A DNA stretch of 45,857 nt from DYCT01 sp051875715 (GTDB lineage Bacteria > Bacteroidota > Bacteroidia > Bacteroidales > Bacteroidaceae). Below the pieces are notes generated by a model, which saw only the letters and a program-made list of their open reading frames with translations, was not told where the DNA came from and made no database searches. Both the position numbers and the translations under genes were made by a program. The stretch spans positions 1 through 45,857 of the forward strand of contig JBJEHD010000063.1 of assembly GCA_051875715.1 (NCBI GenBank), in the 5' to 3' direction. Numbering within the stretch: the stretch's first letter is position 1; each line of letters begins with the position of its first letter. Positions 25,499 through 34,448 of this stretch are shown piece by piece.

Positions 25499-25584
25499 CG
25501 TTCAGCCTTGGCTGAACGGTCGTAGAACATAGGCTCAAAGGCAAAGATGGATAACCTACTTGACCGTTCAGCCAAGGCTGAACG
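25499..25584. repeat. Two 23-bp inverted copies of a self-palindromic sequence
   Basis: 25499-25521 and 25562-25584 are perfect reverse complements of each other. Each copy is itself a hairpin (GTTCAGCC-TT-GGCTGAAC in the first). The 40 bp between them are not repeated. The structure recalls REP/BIME units or recombination sites. Confidence 0.75.
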
Positions 25585-25619
25585 ATAAACAACAACACCC
25601 TATTTAGCGGACCGCCGCT

Positions 25620-25739
25620 ATGTACTACGTTGAATTCTACAGCCTGTTCAATAATCCCGAAAAAGACTGGGAAATCCTGCTCGGCAAGGTATCCGATGCT
25701 CCACCGGAGCCTTCGCTTTTCGACCGAGGAGGCTTGTAA
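25620..25739 (+). CDS. Short open frame in the degraded island (39 aa), doubtful
   Basis: ATG 25620 to TAA 25737-25739, beginning MYYVEFYSLFNNPEKDWEIL. The composition (aromatic and acidic residues, no low complexity) looks like real protein rather than noise, so it may be the 5' remnant of a longer gene. No upstream promoter or Shine-Dalgarno was seen and I do not recognise the family. Confidence 0.25.
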   Translation: MYYVEFYSLFNNPEKDWEILLGKVSDAPPEPSLFDRGGL

Positions 25740-25829
25740 ATCAAAAATCAGGCCTGGCCACCGTGCAACCAGCAGCCGAGCCAGATATATTTGTGCTTGT
25801 CAACTTTTATCGGACAGCAATAACAAAAA

Positions 25830-25881
25830 ATCCCCCTGCCGACGGCCCTTCATCGAGGAAGGACGCATCCGGCAGGGGGAT
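25830..25881 (-). terminator. Intrinsic terminator of purT
   Basis: A 12-bp perfect stem (25830-25841 with 25870-25881) around 28 nt. Read on the minus strand the stem is followed by TTTTTTGTTA. It starts 33 nt after the purT stop. Confidence 0.8.
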
Positions 25882-25913
25882 GATTTATGCTTTCGTACGT
25901 GTGCGAAGCAGCA

Positions 25914-27083
25914 TCAGCAGACGCGGACGCAGTCGGCCACCGCTTTGGCCCGCGTGCGCAGTTCGTCGAGGTCGCTGCCCAGGGGCGCATAACACAGGGC
26001 CACGCCCATGCGGCGGTTCAGCTTGGTGTAGGGCTTGCCAAACAGGCGGACGTAGGTGCGCTCCGACGCAAGGGCCTGCTCCAGGCCTTCGTAGCGAGGT
26101 GCCTCGGGGCTGGCGATGGGCGAGAGGATGACGGCGCTCGCCCCCATGCGCTCGAGGGCAATGGGCGGGATGGGCAGGCCCAACACGGCGCGCAAGTGGA
26201 GTTCAAACTCGTTGAGATGCTGCGTGCCGGCCAGGGTGACCATGCCCGTGTCGTGCGGGCGGGGCGAAAGTTCGGAGAAGTAGACACCGTTTTCGTGGCT
26301 CAGAAAGAACTCCACACCCCAGATGCCGGCGCCGCCGAGCGCGCGCGTCACCAGTTCGGCCATCCGCTGCGCCTCCTTCAGGTGTTCGGGCGAGATGGGC
26401 GCGGGCTGGAAACTCTCGCGGTAGTCGCCGCCCTTCTGCACATGGCCGATGGGCGGGCAGAACAGCGTGGGGCCGTCCTGCTGCGTCACGGTGAGCAGGG
26501 TTATCTCGCTATCGAAACGGATGAACTCCTCGACGATGAGTTCGTGGATGTCGCCCCGGCTGCCGCTGCACCCGTACGCCCAGGCCTGCTCCAGGTCGGC
26601 GGCCGTACGCACCAGCGACTGGCCTTTGCCCGACGACGACATCAGGGGCTTCACCACGCAGGGAAACCCGATTTGGGCAGCGGCGGCCTTCAGTTCGTCG
26701 AGCGTGCGGGCGTAGAAGTAGCGGGCCGTCTTCAGCCCCAGGTCCACGGCAGCCAGGTCGCGGATGGCGCGGCGGTTCATGGTGAAATTGACGGCACGCG
26801 CGCTGGGCACCACCTGCGTGCCTTGCTCCTCGTAGGCATAGAGGCGCTCGGTGCGGATGGCCTCAATCTCGGGGACGATGATGTCCGGGCGATGTTTCGC
26901 CACCACGCGGTCCAGTGCGTCGCCGTCGAGCATGTTGAACACTTCGCGCTCGTCGGCCACCTGCATGGCCGGAGCGTTGTCATACGAGTCGCACGCCACC
27001 ACGTATTGTCCTTTGCGTTTGGCGGCGATGACGAATTCTTTTCCCAGCTCGCCAGAGCCGAGCAACAGTATCTTCTTTGTCAT
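25914..27083 (-). CDS. purT: Formate-dependent phosphoribosylglycinamide formyltransferase
   Basis: PurT makes formylglycinamide ribonucleotide from GAR, formate and ATP, a folate-independent version of the third step of purine synthesis. 389 residues, ATP-grasp fold: N-terminal LLLGSGELGKE, EIEAIRTERL, ATP-binding VVKPLMSSSGKGQS, VEEFIRFDSEITLL, and the metal-binding VEFFLSHENGVYFSELSPRPHDTGMVT. The start at 27083 (MTKKILLLGSGELG) is the family start. A -7-like box at 27145 suggests its own promoter although the helicase operon lies upstream on the same strand. Its formate use links it to the one-carbon genes elsewhere in the window. Confidence 0.96.
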   Translation of the reverse strand: MTKKILLLGSGELGKEFVIAAKRKGQYVVACDSYDNAPAMQVADEREVFNMLDGDALDRVVAKHRPDIIVPEIEAIRTERLYAYEEQGTQVVPSARAVNFTMNRRAIRDLAAVDLGLKTARYFYARTLDELKAAAAQIGFPCVVKPLMSSSGKGQSLVRTAADLEQAWAYGCSGSRGDIHELIVEEFIRFDSEITLLTVTQQDGPTLFCPPIGHVQKGGDYRESFQPAPISPEHLKEAQRMAELVTRALGGAGIWGVEFFLSHENGVYFSELSPRPHDTGMVTLAGTQHLNEFELHLRAVLGLPIPPIALERMGASAVILSPIASPEAPRYEGLEQALASERTYVRLFGKPYTKLNRRMGVALCYAPLGSDLDELRTRAKAVADCVRVC

Positions 27084-27144
27084 TGTCGGGGGTTTTTGTA
27101 GGTTTTCTTTGTTATGTGAAAAAAGTTTATCCTCGTTCGTGCGG

Positions 27145-27152
27145 CGAAGGTA
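27145..27152 (-). promoter_or_regulatory. -7-like box for purT
   Basis: TACCTTCG on the minus strand, 62 nt before the purT ATG, in the 110-nt gap after rarA. Confidence 0.4.
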
Positions 27153-27192
27153 CGACCTTTTTTCGGAAATGCCATGCGCCGGGGCGGATGAA

Positions 27193-28467
27193 TCAGTCCT
27201 CGAAGCGGTCGCCCCAGCAGGCGCGCATCTGCTGGCGGAGTTTGTCCTCGGAAGGGTTGGCGGCCGGATGCCAAAGGCGGGAAGCCTGCAGTGCGTCGGG
27301 CATGAACTGCTGGGCGACGAAGTGACCCTCGTAGTCGTGCGCATAGCGGTAGCCTTGCGCATAGCCCAGTTCCTTCATGAGCGCGGTGGGCGCGTTGCGC
27401 AGGTGCAGGGGGACGGGTTCGTTGCCTGTTTCGCGCACCAGGGCGAGGGCGTCGCCGATGGCGCGGTAGGCCGAGTTGCTCTTGGGGCTGGCGGCCAGGT
27501 AGACGGTGGCTTCGGCCAAAGGGATGCGCCCCTCGGGCCAGCCCACCTTCATGACGGCGTCGAAGCAGGCATTGGCCAGCAGCAGGGCGTTGGGGTTGGC
27601 CAGGCCGATGTCCTCGGCCGCGGAGATGACCAGCCGGCGGGCGATGAAGGCAGGGTCCTCGCCTCCCTCTATCATCCGCGCCAACCAGTAGACGGCCGCA
27701 TCGGGGTCGCTGCCCCGGATGGACTTGATGAAGGCCGAAACGATGTCATAGTGCAGTTCGCCGTCGCGGTCGTAGGCGGCGGGGTTTTGCTGCAGCCGGC
27801 GCACGACACACTCGTCGGTGATGACAACGGGGTCGGACGTGTCGGCCTCGACCACCAGTTCGAGGATGTTGAGCAACTTGCGCGCGTCGCCGCCCGAATA
27901 GCGCAGCAGGGCGTCGGTCTGCTCCAGGCTGACGTGCCGCTCGCGCAGCAGGGCGTCGGTGTCCAGCGCACGCTGGAGCAGTTGCAGCAGGTCGTCCTTG
28001 CCCAACGGGCGGAGCACGTAGAGCTGGCAACGCGACAACAACGGGCGGATAACCTCGAACGAAGGGTTCTCGGTGGTGGCGCCGATGAGGGTGACGGTGC
28101 CCTTCTCGACCGCGCCCAGCAGCGAGTCTTGCTGCGACTTGCTGAAACGGTGGATTTCGTCGATGAAAAGGATGGGGCTGGACGAGGCGAAAAGGCGGCT
28201 GTTACGCGCTCGCTCGATGACCTCGCGCACGTCTTTCACGCCCGAGGTGACGGCACTGAGCGTGTAGAACGGGACGGCCAGCCGGTGGGCGATGATCTGC
28301 GCCAGGGTGGTCTTCCCCACCCCCGGAGGGCCCCAGAGGATGAACGACGGGATCCGCCCCGCCTCAATCAGCGTGCGCAACGGGGCGCCAGGCCCCACCA
28401 GGTGCGCTTGTCCTACATATTCGTCGAGCGTCTGCGGACGCATCCGTTCGGCCAAAGGTTGACTCAT
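27193..28467 (-). CDS. rarA: Replication-associated recombination protein A (AAA+ ATPase)
   Basis: RarA/MgsA (Mgs1/WRNIP1 family) is a clamp-loader-like AAA+ ATPase acting at stalled forks. 424 residues. N-terminal PLAERMRPQTLDEYVGQ; Walker A GPPGVGKTT (46-54); Walker B FIDEIHRFSKSQQD (D103, E104); sensor 1 IGATTENPSFEV (128-139); then the RarA-specific C-terminal tetramerisation region with GGEDPAFIARRLVISAAEDIGLANP and YAHDYEGHFVAQQFMPD. It follows the DbpA-like helicase by 50 nt and precedes purT by 110 nt on the same strand. Full length and intact. Confidence 0.96.
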   Translation of the reverse strand: MSQPLAERMRPQTLDEYVGQAHLVGPGAPLRTLIEAGRIPSFILWGPPGVGKTTLAQIIAHRLAVPFYTLSAVTSGVKDVREVIERARNSRLFASSSPILFIDEIHRFSKSQQDSLLGAVEKGTVTLIGATTENPSFEVIRPLLSRCQLYVLRPLGKDDLLQLLQRALDTDALLRERHVSLEQTDALLRYSGGDARKLLNILELVVEADTSDPVVITDECVVRRLQQNPAAYDRDGELHYDIVSAFIKSIRGSDPDAAVYWLARMIEGGEDPAFIARRLVISAAEDIGLANPNALLLANACFDAVMKVGWPEGRIPLAEATVYLAASPKSNSAYRAIGDALALVRETGNEPVPLHLRNAPTALMKELGYAQGYRYAHDYEGHFVAQQFMPDALQASRLWHPAANPSEDKLRQQMRACWGDRFED

Positions 28468-28517
28468 GGGTTGTATTCTCCTTTCTATTGTTTTGTTCTA
28501 CATTCTCTTCTCCCCCC

Positions 28518-29846
28518 CTACCGGGCTTCTTCGACGAGCACGCGCAGCCCCTTCAGTTTCTCGCCCCGCACAAGGGCGAGCGTCTGCGCCGCACGGCTGC
28601 GGCGCACGGCCACGTAGGCCTCGCGTTCGCGCACCTCGATGGGTCCGAGGTCGTCGCGGCCCAGGCCTCCTTTCTTATAGAAGAACCCGGCCAGGTCCGC
28701 CCGGCTCAGTTTGTCGCGCCGTCCGCGCCCCACGTAGAGCATCGTCCACGGCGTCGGGCCGGGGCGAAGGGCAGCCCCGGGCAGGTCGAACACGGGAGGC
28801 TCGCCGCCGGCCAGCCATCCGGGCAGGGCCTCGTCGGCATGGCGCAGCAGGTAGGCATGTCCGTCGGCCTCCCAACGGGCCGTACGTCCGTTGCGGTGAA
28901 CAAAGGCTTCTTCCGATGCAGGCAGGTGGTAGTGGACCACGTGGCCGACGGCGGGGATGTCGAGCCCCCGCGAGGCCAAGTCGGTAGATACCAACACGTG
29001 GGCGCATCCGCTGCGGAAGCGGAACAACGCCCGCTCGCGCTCGCGCTGCTCCATGCCCCCGTGGTAGACCTCGGCCTCTACGCCCTGGGCGGCCAGGAAG
29101 CCGGCCACCCGCTCGGCGGCATCGCGATAGCCCACGAACACCAGGGAGGGCCGGTAGTGCAACGCGCTCAGCAGCCGAAGCAGCGAGGCCAGTTTGTCGC
29201 GTTCGGGCGAGAGCACCTGGTGCAACGTCAGGCGGGCGCCGTCCGCCGCCGTCAAGAAACAGAGGCGGCAGGGCTCGGCCATGCCCACGAACGCCGGCAC
29301 CTCCACCCCCTCGGTGGCGGACAACAGGATGCGGCGGCGCACAGCCGTCAGCAGGCCGCACACGGCCGACATCTCGTCGTGAAAGCCCAGTTCGAGGCAC
29401 TTGTCGAACTCGTCGATGACGAGCGTCCGCACGGCACTGCCCGCCAACGAGCCCCGGCGCAAATGGTCGAGCACACGACCGGGCGTACCCACCACCACGA
29501 CGGGCCGCGACCCCTCGAGCGCACGACGCTCGTCGGCAAAGGAATGGCCGCCATAGCACAGGCACAAGGGCAGGCCCGTCTGCATACGGCTCCACACGCC
29601 GGCCGTCTGGATGGCCAATTCGCGCGAGGGCACCAGAACGAGGCTGCACGTGCCCGCTGGGGCCTCGGCCGAGGCCACAAGCAGAGGGAGCAGGTAGGCC
29701 AGGGTCTTGCCGCTCCCGGTGGGCGAAAGCAGCAGCACGTCGGGATGGAGCGAGGCGGAAGCCAGGGCGGCCTCCTGCATGGGCGTGAGCCGCTCGACGC
29801 CCAGATGCTGCAAGGCAGCGTGGAGAAGGGGGTTGGGATGTATCAT
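28518..29846 (-). CDS. DbpA-like DEAD-box RNA helicase (DEFD variant)
   Basis: A 442-residue DEAD-box-type helicase. Motif I SPTGSGKT (41-48), Ia VPSRELAIQ, Ib TPGRV, motif II DEFD (145-148) in place of DEAD, motif III SAT (176-178), motif V STDLASRGLDIP, and motif VI HRNGRTAR (317-324) in place of HRIGRTGR. The last 75 residues (from MLYVGRGRRDKLSRADL) match the DbpA-type RNA-binding domain, which in E. coli recognises 23S rRNA, so a role in 50S assembly is likely. The start at 29846 lies 4 nt after the recQ stop; longer in-frame starts would run into recQ. It is very GC-rich. Because motif II still has Asp-Glu, activity is expected. Confidence 0.85.
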   Translation of the reverse strand: MIHPNPLLHAALQHLGVERLTPMQEAALASASLHPDVLLLSPTGSGKTLAYLLPLLVASAEAPAGTCSLVLVPSRELAIQTAGVWSRMQTGLPLCLCYGGHSFADERRALEGSRPVVVVGTPGRVLDHLRRGSLAGSAVRTLVIDEFDKCLELGFHDEMSAVCGLLTAVRRRILLSATEGVEVPAFVGMAEPCRLCFLTAADGARLTLHQVLSPERDKLASLLRLLSALHYRPSLVFVGYRDAAERVAGFLAAQGVEAEVYHGGMEQRERERALFRFRSGCAHVLVSTDLASRGLDIPAVGHVVHYHLPASEEAFVHRNGRTARWEADGHAYLLRHADEALPGWLAGGEPPVFDLPGAALRPGPTPWTMLYVGRGRRDKLSRADLAGFFYKKGGLGRDDLGPIEVREREAYVAVRRSRAAQTLALVRGEKLKGLRVLVEEAR

Positions 29847-29850
29847 AAGG

Positions 29851-31671
29851 CTACAGGGATTTTTCGGATTGGAAGGCCCGGACGACACGCACGAAGGCCG
29901 GGCCATATTTTTCTTTCTTATATTGGCCGATGCCGGACACCTGGCCGAAGGCTTCGAGCGTAGTGGGGGCCGCCAGCGCCACATCGGTCAGCACCTTGTC
30001 CGACAAGACCACGTAGGCGGGCACGCCGGCCTGGCGAGCCATGTCGAGCCGCAACGCGCGAAGCCGCTCCAGCAAGGTGGAATCGGGTTGGCCGACGGAA
30101 GGCTTCGGTTCGGGGCGGGGCCGCCCTTTCGCACGGGCTGGACGGGAGGATTCGTCGCGCCGGATGGTCGCCAGCCAGGCCTGCTCGTGCCCGAAAAGCA
30201 CGCGGCGTCCGCCCGGAGTGACGCACAGGCGGGCATCGTGGGCGTAGTCCACCTCCAGATAGCCCAGTTGGAGCATCTGGAGCAGGTAGTCCTGCCAATC
30301 GCGCGCAGGCACGTCACGTCCTACGCCGTAGGTGGGCAGGCGGTCGAATCCCTGAGCCCGGAGGGCCGACCCCGCAGCACCCCGGAGGATGTCGACCAGC
30401 ATCGGCGCCCCCACCTGTTCGCCCGTGCGCACCAGCGCACTGAGGGCCTTCTGCACCAACACGGTGCCGTCGAACCGGAGGGGCGGACGGCGGCACACGT
30501 CGCAATGGCCGCAGTCGTGCGTGGTCTCCTCGCCGAAATAGTTCAGCAGGATGCGGCGGCGGCAAACGGAGGCCTCGGCATACTGCTGCATCCGGTGCAG
30601 TTTCTCCAGGTTGGTCTGCCGCTGTCCGCTCTCGGCGGCGAACTTGGACAGCATCACCACGTCGGCCAGCGAATAGAACAGCAGGGTGTCGGCCGGTAGG
30701 CCGTCGCGACCAGCCCGCCCCACTTCCTGGTAGAAATTTTCGATACTCTTCGGCAGGTTGTAGTGGACCACCCAGCGGACGTTGCTCTTGTCGATGCCCA
30801 TGCCGAAAGCGATGGTGGCGCACACCACCTGCACCCGGTCGTAAAGGAAATCGGCCTGCGCCCGCTCGCGACGCGACGCATCGAGCCCCGCATGGTAGAC
30901 GGCGGCACGGATGCCGCACCGCTCCAGCATCGCCGCCACCCGTTCGGTGCCGCTACGGCTCAGGCAGTAGACGATGCCGCTTTGGCCTGCGTGGCGGGCG
31001 ATGAAGTCGGCCAGCGCACGGTTCTTCTCCTTCGTCGAAAAGCCCCGCGCCACCGTCAGGTCGAGGTTGGGACGGTCGAACGACGACACGAACCAACGGG
31101 CCTCGCGCAGGCCGAGTTGGCGCACGATGTCCTCGCGCGTGAGTTTGTCCGCCGTGGCCGTCAGCGCCACGACGGGGACGTCGGGAAACGACCGGCGCAG
31201 CACGCCCAGCCCCGCATACTCCGGACGGAAGTCGTGACCCCACTGCGAGATGCAATGGGCCTCGTCGATGGCAAAGAGCGAGATGCGCATGTCGCGAAGC
31301 AGATAGTCCAACTCGGCCAGCAGACGCTCGGGCGAAATATAGAGCAACTTCAACCGGCCCTGGCGGCACTGAAGCCGCAAAGAGGCGTTGGCCTCCTCGG
31401 TGTTCGCACTGTGGAGCGCACCCGCCGCGATGCCGCACGCACGCAGCGCCTGCACCTGGTCCTGCATCAGCGAGATGAGCGGCGACACCACCACGGCCGT
31501 GCCCTCCAGCATCAGCGCCGGCAACTGGTAGCAGACGGACTTGCCGCCGCCCGTGGGCATCAGCACGAGCGCGTCGCGGCCCGACAGCACGCAGCGCACC
31601 ACCTCCTCTTGGAGGGGGCGGAACGCATCAAACCCGAAATACTTCTTCAACGTCTGCAACATGGCTTCCAT
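29851..31671 (-). CDS. recQ: ATP-dependent DNA helicase RecQ
   Basis: A 3'-5' DNA helicase for recombination and fork repair, 606 residues. Motif I MPTGGGKS (38-45), motif II DEAH (136-139) with the RecQ aromatic loop ISQWGHDFRPEY, motif VI QEVGRAGRDG, zinc cysteines C370, C387, C390 and C393, then the winged-helix RQC region. A C-terminal HRDC domain (about 530-600; ends GIGQYKKEKYGPAFVRVVRAF) is present. Start at 31671 (MEAMLQTLKKYFGFD); ATG 31662 is possible. First gene of the recQ-helicase-rarA run, with a promoter box at 31717. Confidence 0.97.
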   Translation of the reverse strand: MEAMLQTLKKYFGFDAFRPLQEEVVRCVLSGRDALVLMPTGGGKSVCYQLPALMLEGTAVVVSPLISLMQDQVQALRACGIAAGALHSANTEEANASLRLQCRQGRLKLLYISPERLLAELDYLLRDMRISLFAIDEAHCISQWGHDFRPEYAGLGVLRRSFPDVPVVALTATADKLTREDIVRQLGLREARWFVSSFDRPNLDLTVARGFSTKEKNRALADFIARHAGQSGIVYCLSRSGTERVAAMLERCGIRAAVYHAGLDASRRERAQADFLYDRVQVVCATIAFGMGIDKSNVRWVVHYNLPKSIENFYQEVGRAGRDGLPADTLLFYSLADVVMLSKFAAESGQRQTNLEKLHRMQQYAEASVCRRRILLNYFGEETTHDCGHCDVCRRPPLRFDGTVLVQKALSALVRTGEQVGAPMLVDILRGAAGSALRAQGFDRLPTYGVGRDVPARDWQDYLLQMLQLGYLEVDYAHDARLCVTPGGRRVLFGHEQAWLATIRRDESSRPARAKGRPRPEPKPSVGQPDSTLLERLRALRLDMARQAGVPAYVVLSDKVLTDVALAAPTTLEAFGQVSGIGQYKKEKYGPAFVRVVRAFQSEKSL

Positions 31672-31716
31672 TCCTGCTTTTACTTTTTTTGCAACGGACA
31701 ATTTTCTTGATGTCCG

Positions 31717-31724
31717 CAAAAGTA
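31717..31724 (-). promoter_or_regulatory. -7 box for recQ
   Basis: TACTTTTG on the minus strand fits TAnnTTTG; it lies 46 nt before ATG 31671. Confidence 0.55.
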
Positions 31725-31859
31725 GAGCAAAAAGGGCGGATACGAAAAAAATGGGGCAAATAGTTTGCATATCTCAAAACAAAGTAAGAATTTTGTACCA
31801 TCTGTAAAGATGAACAAGAGAGAGCAAAACATCGAAAAAAGAACCAAAAAGAAACAATC

Positions 31860-32336
31860 ATGAGCGAGCAGAAAAACTCCAACGAAGCATTGCCGCAGGC
31901 CGAAGAAGAAAAGGTAAAACGCCCCTACAACCTGCGCGAACGGAAAATCAAACAAGCGGCCTACCGGTCGCTCATCCGGGCCGAACTGGCCGACGAATTG
32001 TATGACAAAATCCTCCAAATCATCGTCGTACAAAAGAAATATCGCGACCCCAACTATTCCGCCAAAGCCCTGGCGCAAGAATTGAATACGAACACGCGCT
32101 ACCTGTCGGCCGTGGTCAACTCGCGCTTCGGCACCAACTATTCGTGCCTGCTGAACGAATACCGCGTGAAAGACGCCATGCACCTGCTGGTGGACAAACG
32201 CTACGCACACCTCAACATCGAGGAGATCAGCGCCATGGTGGGCTTCGCCAACCGGCAGTCGTTCTACGCCGCCTTCTACAAAAACGTAGGCGAAACACCC
32301 AACGGATACCGGAAGAGAAACACCCAATCCAAATAG
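31860..32336 (+). CDS. Short AraC-type helix-turn-helix regulator
   Basis: A 158-residue protein with a charged N-terminus and a C-terminal AraC/XylS DNA-binding domain: YSAKALAQELNTNTRYLSAVVNSRFG is the first helix-turn-helix and NIEEISAMVGFANRQSFYAAFYKNVGETPNGYRK the second. No sensor domain is attached, so a ligand or partner cannot be guessed. The next gene, a DPP III-like lipoprotein, starts 41 nt later with a perfect 12-bp palindrome in the gap, so co-transcription or control of that gene is plausible. The recQ promoter faces away upstream. Confidence 0.87.
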   Translation: MSEQKNSNEALPQAEEEKVKRPYNLRERKIKQAAYRSLIRAELADELYDKILQIIVVQKKYRDPNYSAKALAQELNTNTRYLSAVVNSRFGTNYSCLLNEYRVKDAMHLLVDKRYAHLNIEEISAMVGFANRQSFYAAFYKNVGETPNGYRKRNTQSK

Positions 32337-32348
32337 GTACGCGCGTAC
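32337..32348. promoter_or_regulatory. 12-bp perfect palindrome before the DPP III-like gene
   Basis: GTACGCGCGTAC lies between the regulator stop and the ATG at 32378. It might be an operator; nothing else supports this. Confidence 0.3.
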
Positions 32349-32377
32349 ATAAATAATTAACCAGACAAACCCTTGAC

Positions 32378-34414
32378 ATGAAGAAACATTTCATCTCGGC
32401 TGCCATGGCCGCCACCCTGCTCGCCTCGTGCGGAAGCGGGACACAGACCGAAAAACCCTTCGCCTTCACCGACGAAAAATTCGCCGACCTGCAGATGCTG
32501 CGCTACCAGGTGAAGGGATTCGACGAACTGACCCTGAAACAAAAGGAACTCGTCTACTACCTCTCGCAGGCCGCACTCGAAGGACGAGACATCCTGTTCG
32601 ACCAAAACGGGAAATACAACCTGCGCATCCGACGCACCCTCGAAGCCATCTACACCCATTACCAAGGCGACCGGACAGACAGCAACTTCGTCAACATGGA
32701 GACCTATCTGAAACGCGTATGGTTCTCGAACGGCATACACCACCACTACGGATGCGAGAAATTCATACCCGCATTCAGCCCCGAGTTCTTCCGCGACGCC
32801 ATCCGAAGCCTGAAGCCCGAACTCCTCCCCCTCGCCGACGGACAAACACCCGACCAACTGGCCGACCTGCTCACGCCCGTCATCTTCGACCCCACCGTCA
32901 TGCCCAAGCGCGTGAACCAGGCAGCCGGAGAAGACCTCGTGCTGACATCCGCCGGAAACTACTACGAAGGCGTGACACAGAAAGAGGCTGAAGACTTCTA
33001 CGCCGCACTCAAAAACCCCGCCGACTCCTGCCCCGTCATGTTCGGCATGAACAGCCGCCTGGTGAAGGAAAACGGACAGGTGAAGGAACGCGTGTGGAAA
33101 ATAGGCGGACTCTACTCGCCCGCCATCGAACGAATCGTGGGATGGCTGGAGAAAGCAGCCGATGTGGCCGAAGACGAGCACCAGCAACAGGTTATCCGGA
33201 AACTCATCCAGTTCTACACCGACGGAGACCTGAAAACCTTCGACGAATATTGCATCCTGTGGGTGAAAGACTTGCAACCACGCGTCGACTTCGTCAACGG
33301 ATTCACCGAAAGTTATGGCGACCCGCTGGGCATGAAGGCCAGCTGGGAGTCCATCGTCAACTTCAAAGACCTCGAAGCCACCAAACGGACCGAAACCATC
33401 AGCCAAAACGCACAATGGTTTGAAGACCACTCGCCCGTAGACGCACGATTCAAGAAAACGGAAGTGAAGGGCGTGACGGCCAAAGTCATCACGGCCGCCA
33501 TCCTCGGAGGAGACCTCTACCCCTCCACCGCCATCGGCATCAACCTGCCCAACTCCAACTGGATACGCAGCCACCACGGCTCGAAATCCGTCACCATCGG
33601 AAACCTCACCGATGCCTACAACCAGGCTGCACAAGGAAACGGATTCGCCGAAGAATTCGCCTACAGCCCTACCGAAATCGGCCTGATGAAGGAATACGGC
33701 GGACTGACCGGCGACCTGCACACCGACCTGCACGAATGCCTCGGACACGGCTCAGGCCAACTCCTGCCCGGAGTTGACCCCGACGCACTGAAAGCATACG
33801 GCTCGACCATCGAAGAAACACGGGCCGACCTGTTCGGACTCTACTACGTGGCCGACCCCAAGATGCGCGAACTCGGACTGACCCCCAACGACGAAGCCTT
33901 CAAGGCCGAGTACTACTCCTACATGATGAACGGACTGATGACGCAACTCGTGCGCATCGACCTGGGCAACACCGTGGAAGAAGCACACATGCGAAACCGG
34001 CAACTCATCGCACGGTGGGTGCTCGAGAAAGGCTCCGACCAACACGTAGTGGAACTGGCCGAACGCGACGGGAAAACCTACGTACGCATCAACGACTACC
34101 AAAAACTGCGCGACCTCTTCGGACAACTGCTGGCCGAAGTGCAACGCATCAAGTCGGAAGGAGACTACGAAGGCGCACGCAACCTGGTCGAGACCTACGC
34201 CGTACGCATCGACCCGAAACTGCACGCCGAAGTGCTCGAACGATACAAACGACTCGACCTTGCACCTTACAAGGGATTCATCAACCCCAAGTATGAACCC
34301 GTCGTCGATAAAGACGGACGCATCGTCGACGTAAAAGTGTCCTACGACGAAGGATATGCCGAACAAATGTTGCGTTACAGCCGAGACTACTCCGTGCTGC
34401 CCCACGTCAACTGA
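32378..34414 (+). CDS. Dipeptidyl-peptidase III-like lipoprotein (family M49)
   Basis: A 678-residue zinc exopeptidase that would remove dipeptides from N-termini. The metal site is HECLGH (452-457), the M49 HExxGH variant, with the second Glu in EETRADLFGLYY (479-490). The N-terminus is a lipoprotein signal with lipobox LLASC, so it works in the envelope, unlike eukaryotic cytosolic DPP III. Length fits bacterial M49 members such as the B. thetaiotaomicron enzyme (about 675). It probably shares a transcript with the preceding AraC-type regulator and ends at a hairpin at 34449. Peptide products could feed a transporter such as the POT protein at 11.4 kb; that link is inference. Confidence 0.92.
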   Translation: MKKHFISAAMAATLLASCGSGTQTEKPFAFTDEKFADLQMLRYQVKGFDELTLKQKELVYYLSQAALEGRDILFDQNGKYNLRIRRTLEAIYTHYQGDRTDSNFVNMETYLKRVWFSNGIHHHYGCEKFIPAFSPEFFRDAIRSLKPELLPLADGQTPDQLADLLTPVIFDPTVMPKRVNQAAGEDLVLTSAGNYYEGVTQKEAEDFYAALKNPADSCPVMFGMNSRLVKENGQVKERVWKIGGLYSPAIERIVGWLEKAADVAEDEHQQQVIRKLIQFYTDGDLKTFDEYCILWVKDLQPRVDFVNGFTESYGDPLGMKASWESIVNFKDLEATKRTETISQNAQWFEDHSPVDARFKKTEVKGVTAKVITAAILGGDLYPSTAIGINLPNSNWIRSHHGSKSVTIGNLTDAYNQAAQGNGFAEEFAYSPTEIGLMKEYGGLTGDLHTDLHECLGHGSGQLLPGVDPDALKAYGSTIEETRADLFGLYYVADPKMRELGLTPNDEAFKAEYYSYMMNGLMTQLVRIDLGNTVEEAHMRNRQLIARWVLEKGSDQHVVELAERDGKTYVRINDYQKLRDLFGQLLAEVQRIKSEGDYEGARNLVETYAVRIDPKLHAEVLERYKRLDLAPYKGFINPKYEPVVDKDGRIVDVKVSYDEGYAEQMLRYSRDYSVLPHVN

Positions 34415-34448
34415 CACATAACCCGCCGCACCCTACAGGCGGCCGAAC

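Larger units (their letters stand above)
24686..25829. other. Degraded, repeat-rich island between the DUF1573 gene and purT
   Basis: About 1.1 kb of visibly lower GC than both flanks. It contains a frameshifted reading frame (24760-25187), 22-bp tandem repeats inside an 11-bp inverted repeat (25197-25287), a pair of 23-bp inverted palindromes (25499-25584), a 39-codon frame (25620-25739) and a promoter-like TATATTTG at 25786-25793. No intact gene, transposase or integrase is visible. It looks like the residue of one or more mobile or horizontally acquired elements. Confidence 0.6.

Noticed and set aside
25786..25881. Possible small RNA: a TATATTTG box followed about 40 nt later by a strong hairpin
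   Set aside because: The T-run of the hairpin is on the minus strand and directly follows purT, so it is the purT terminator. The plus strand has no T-run, and the box lies in decayed DNA.
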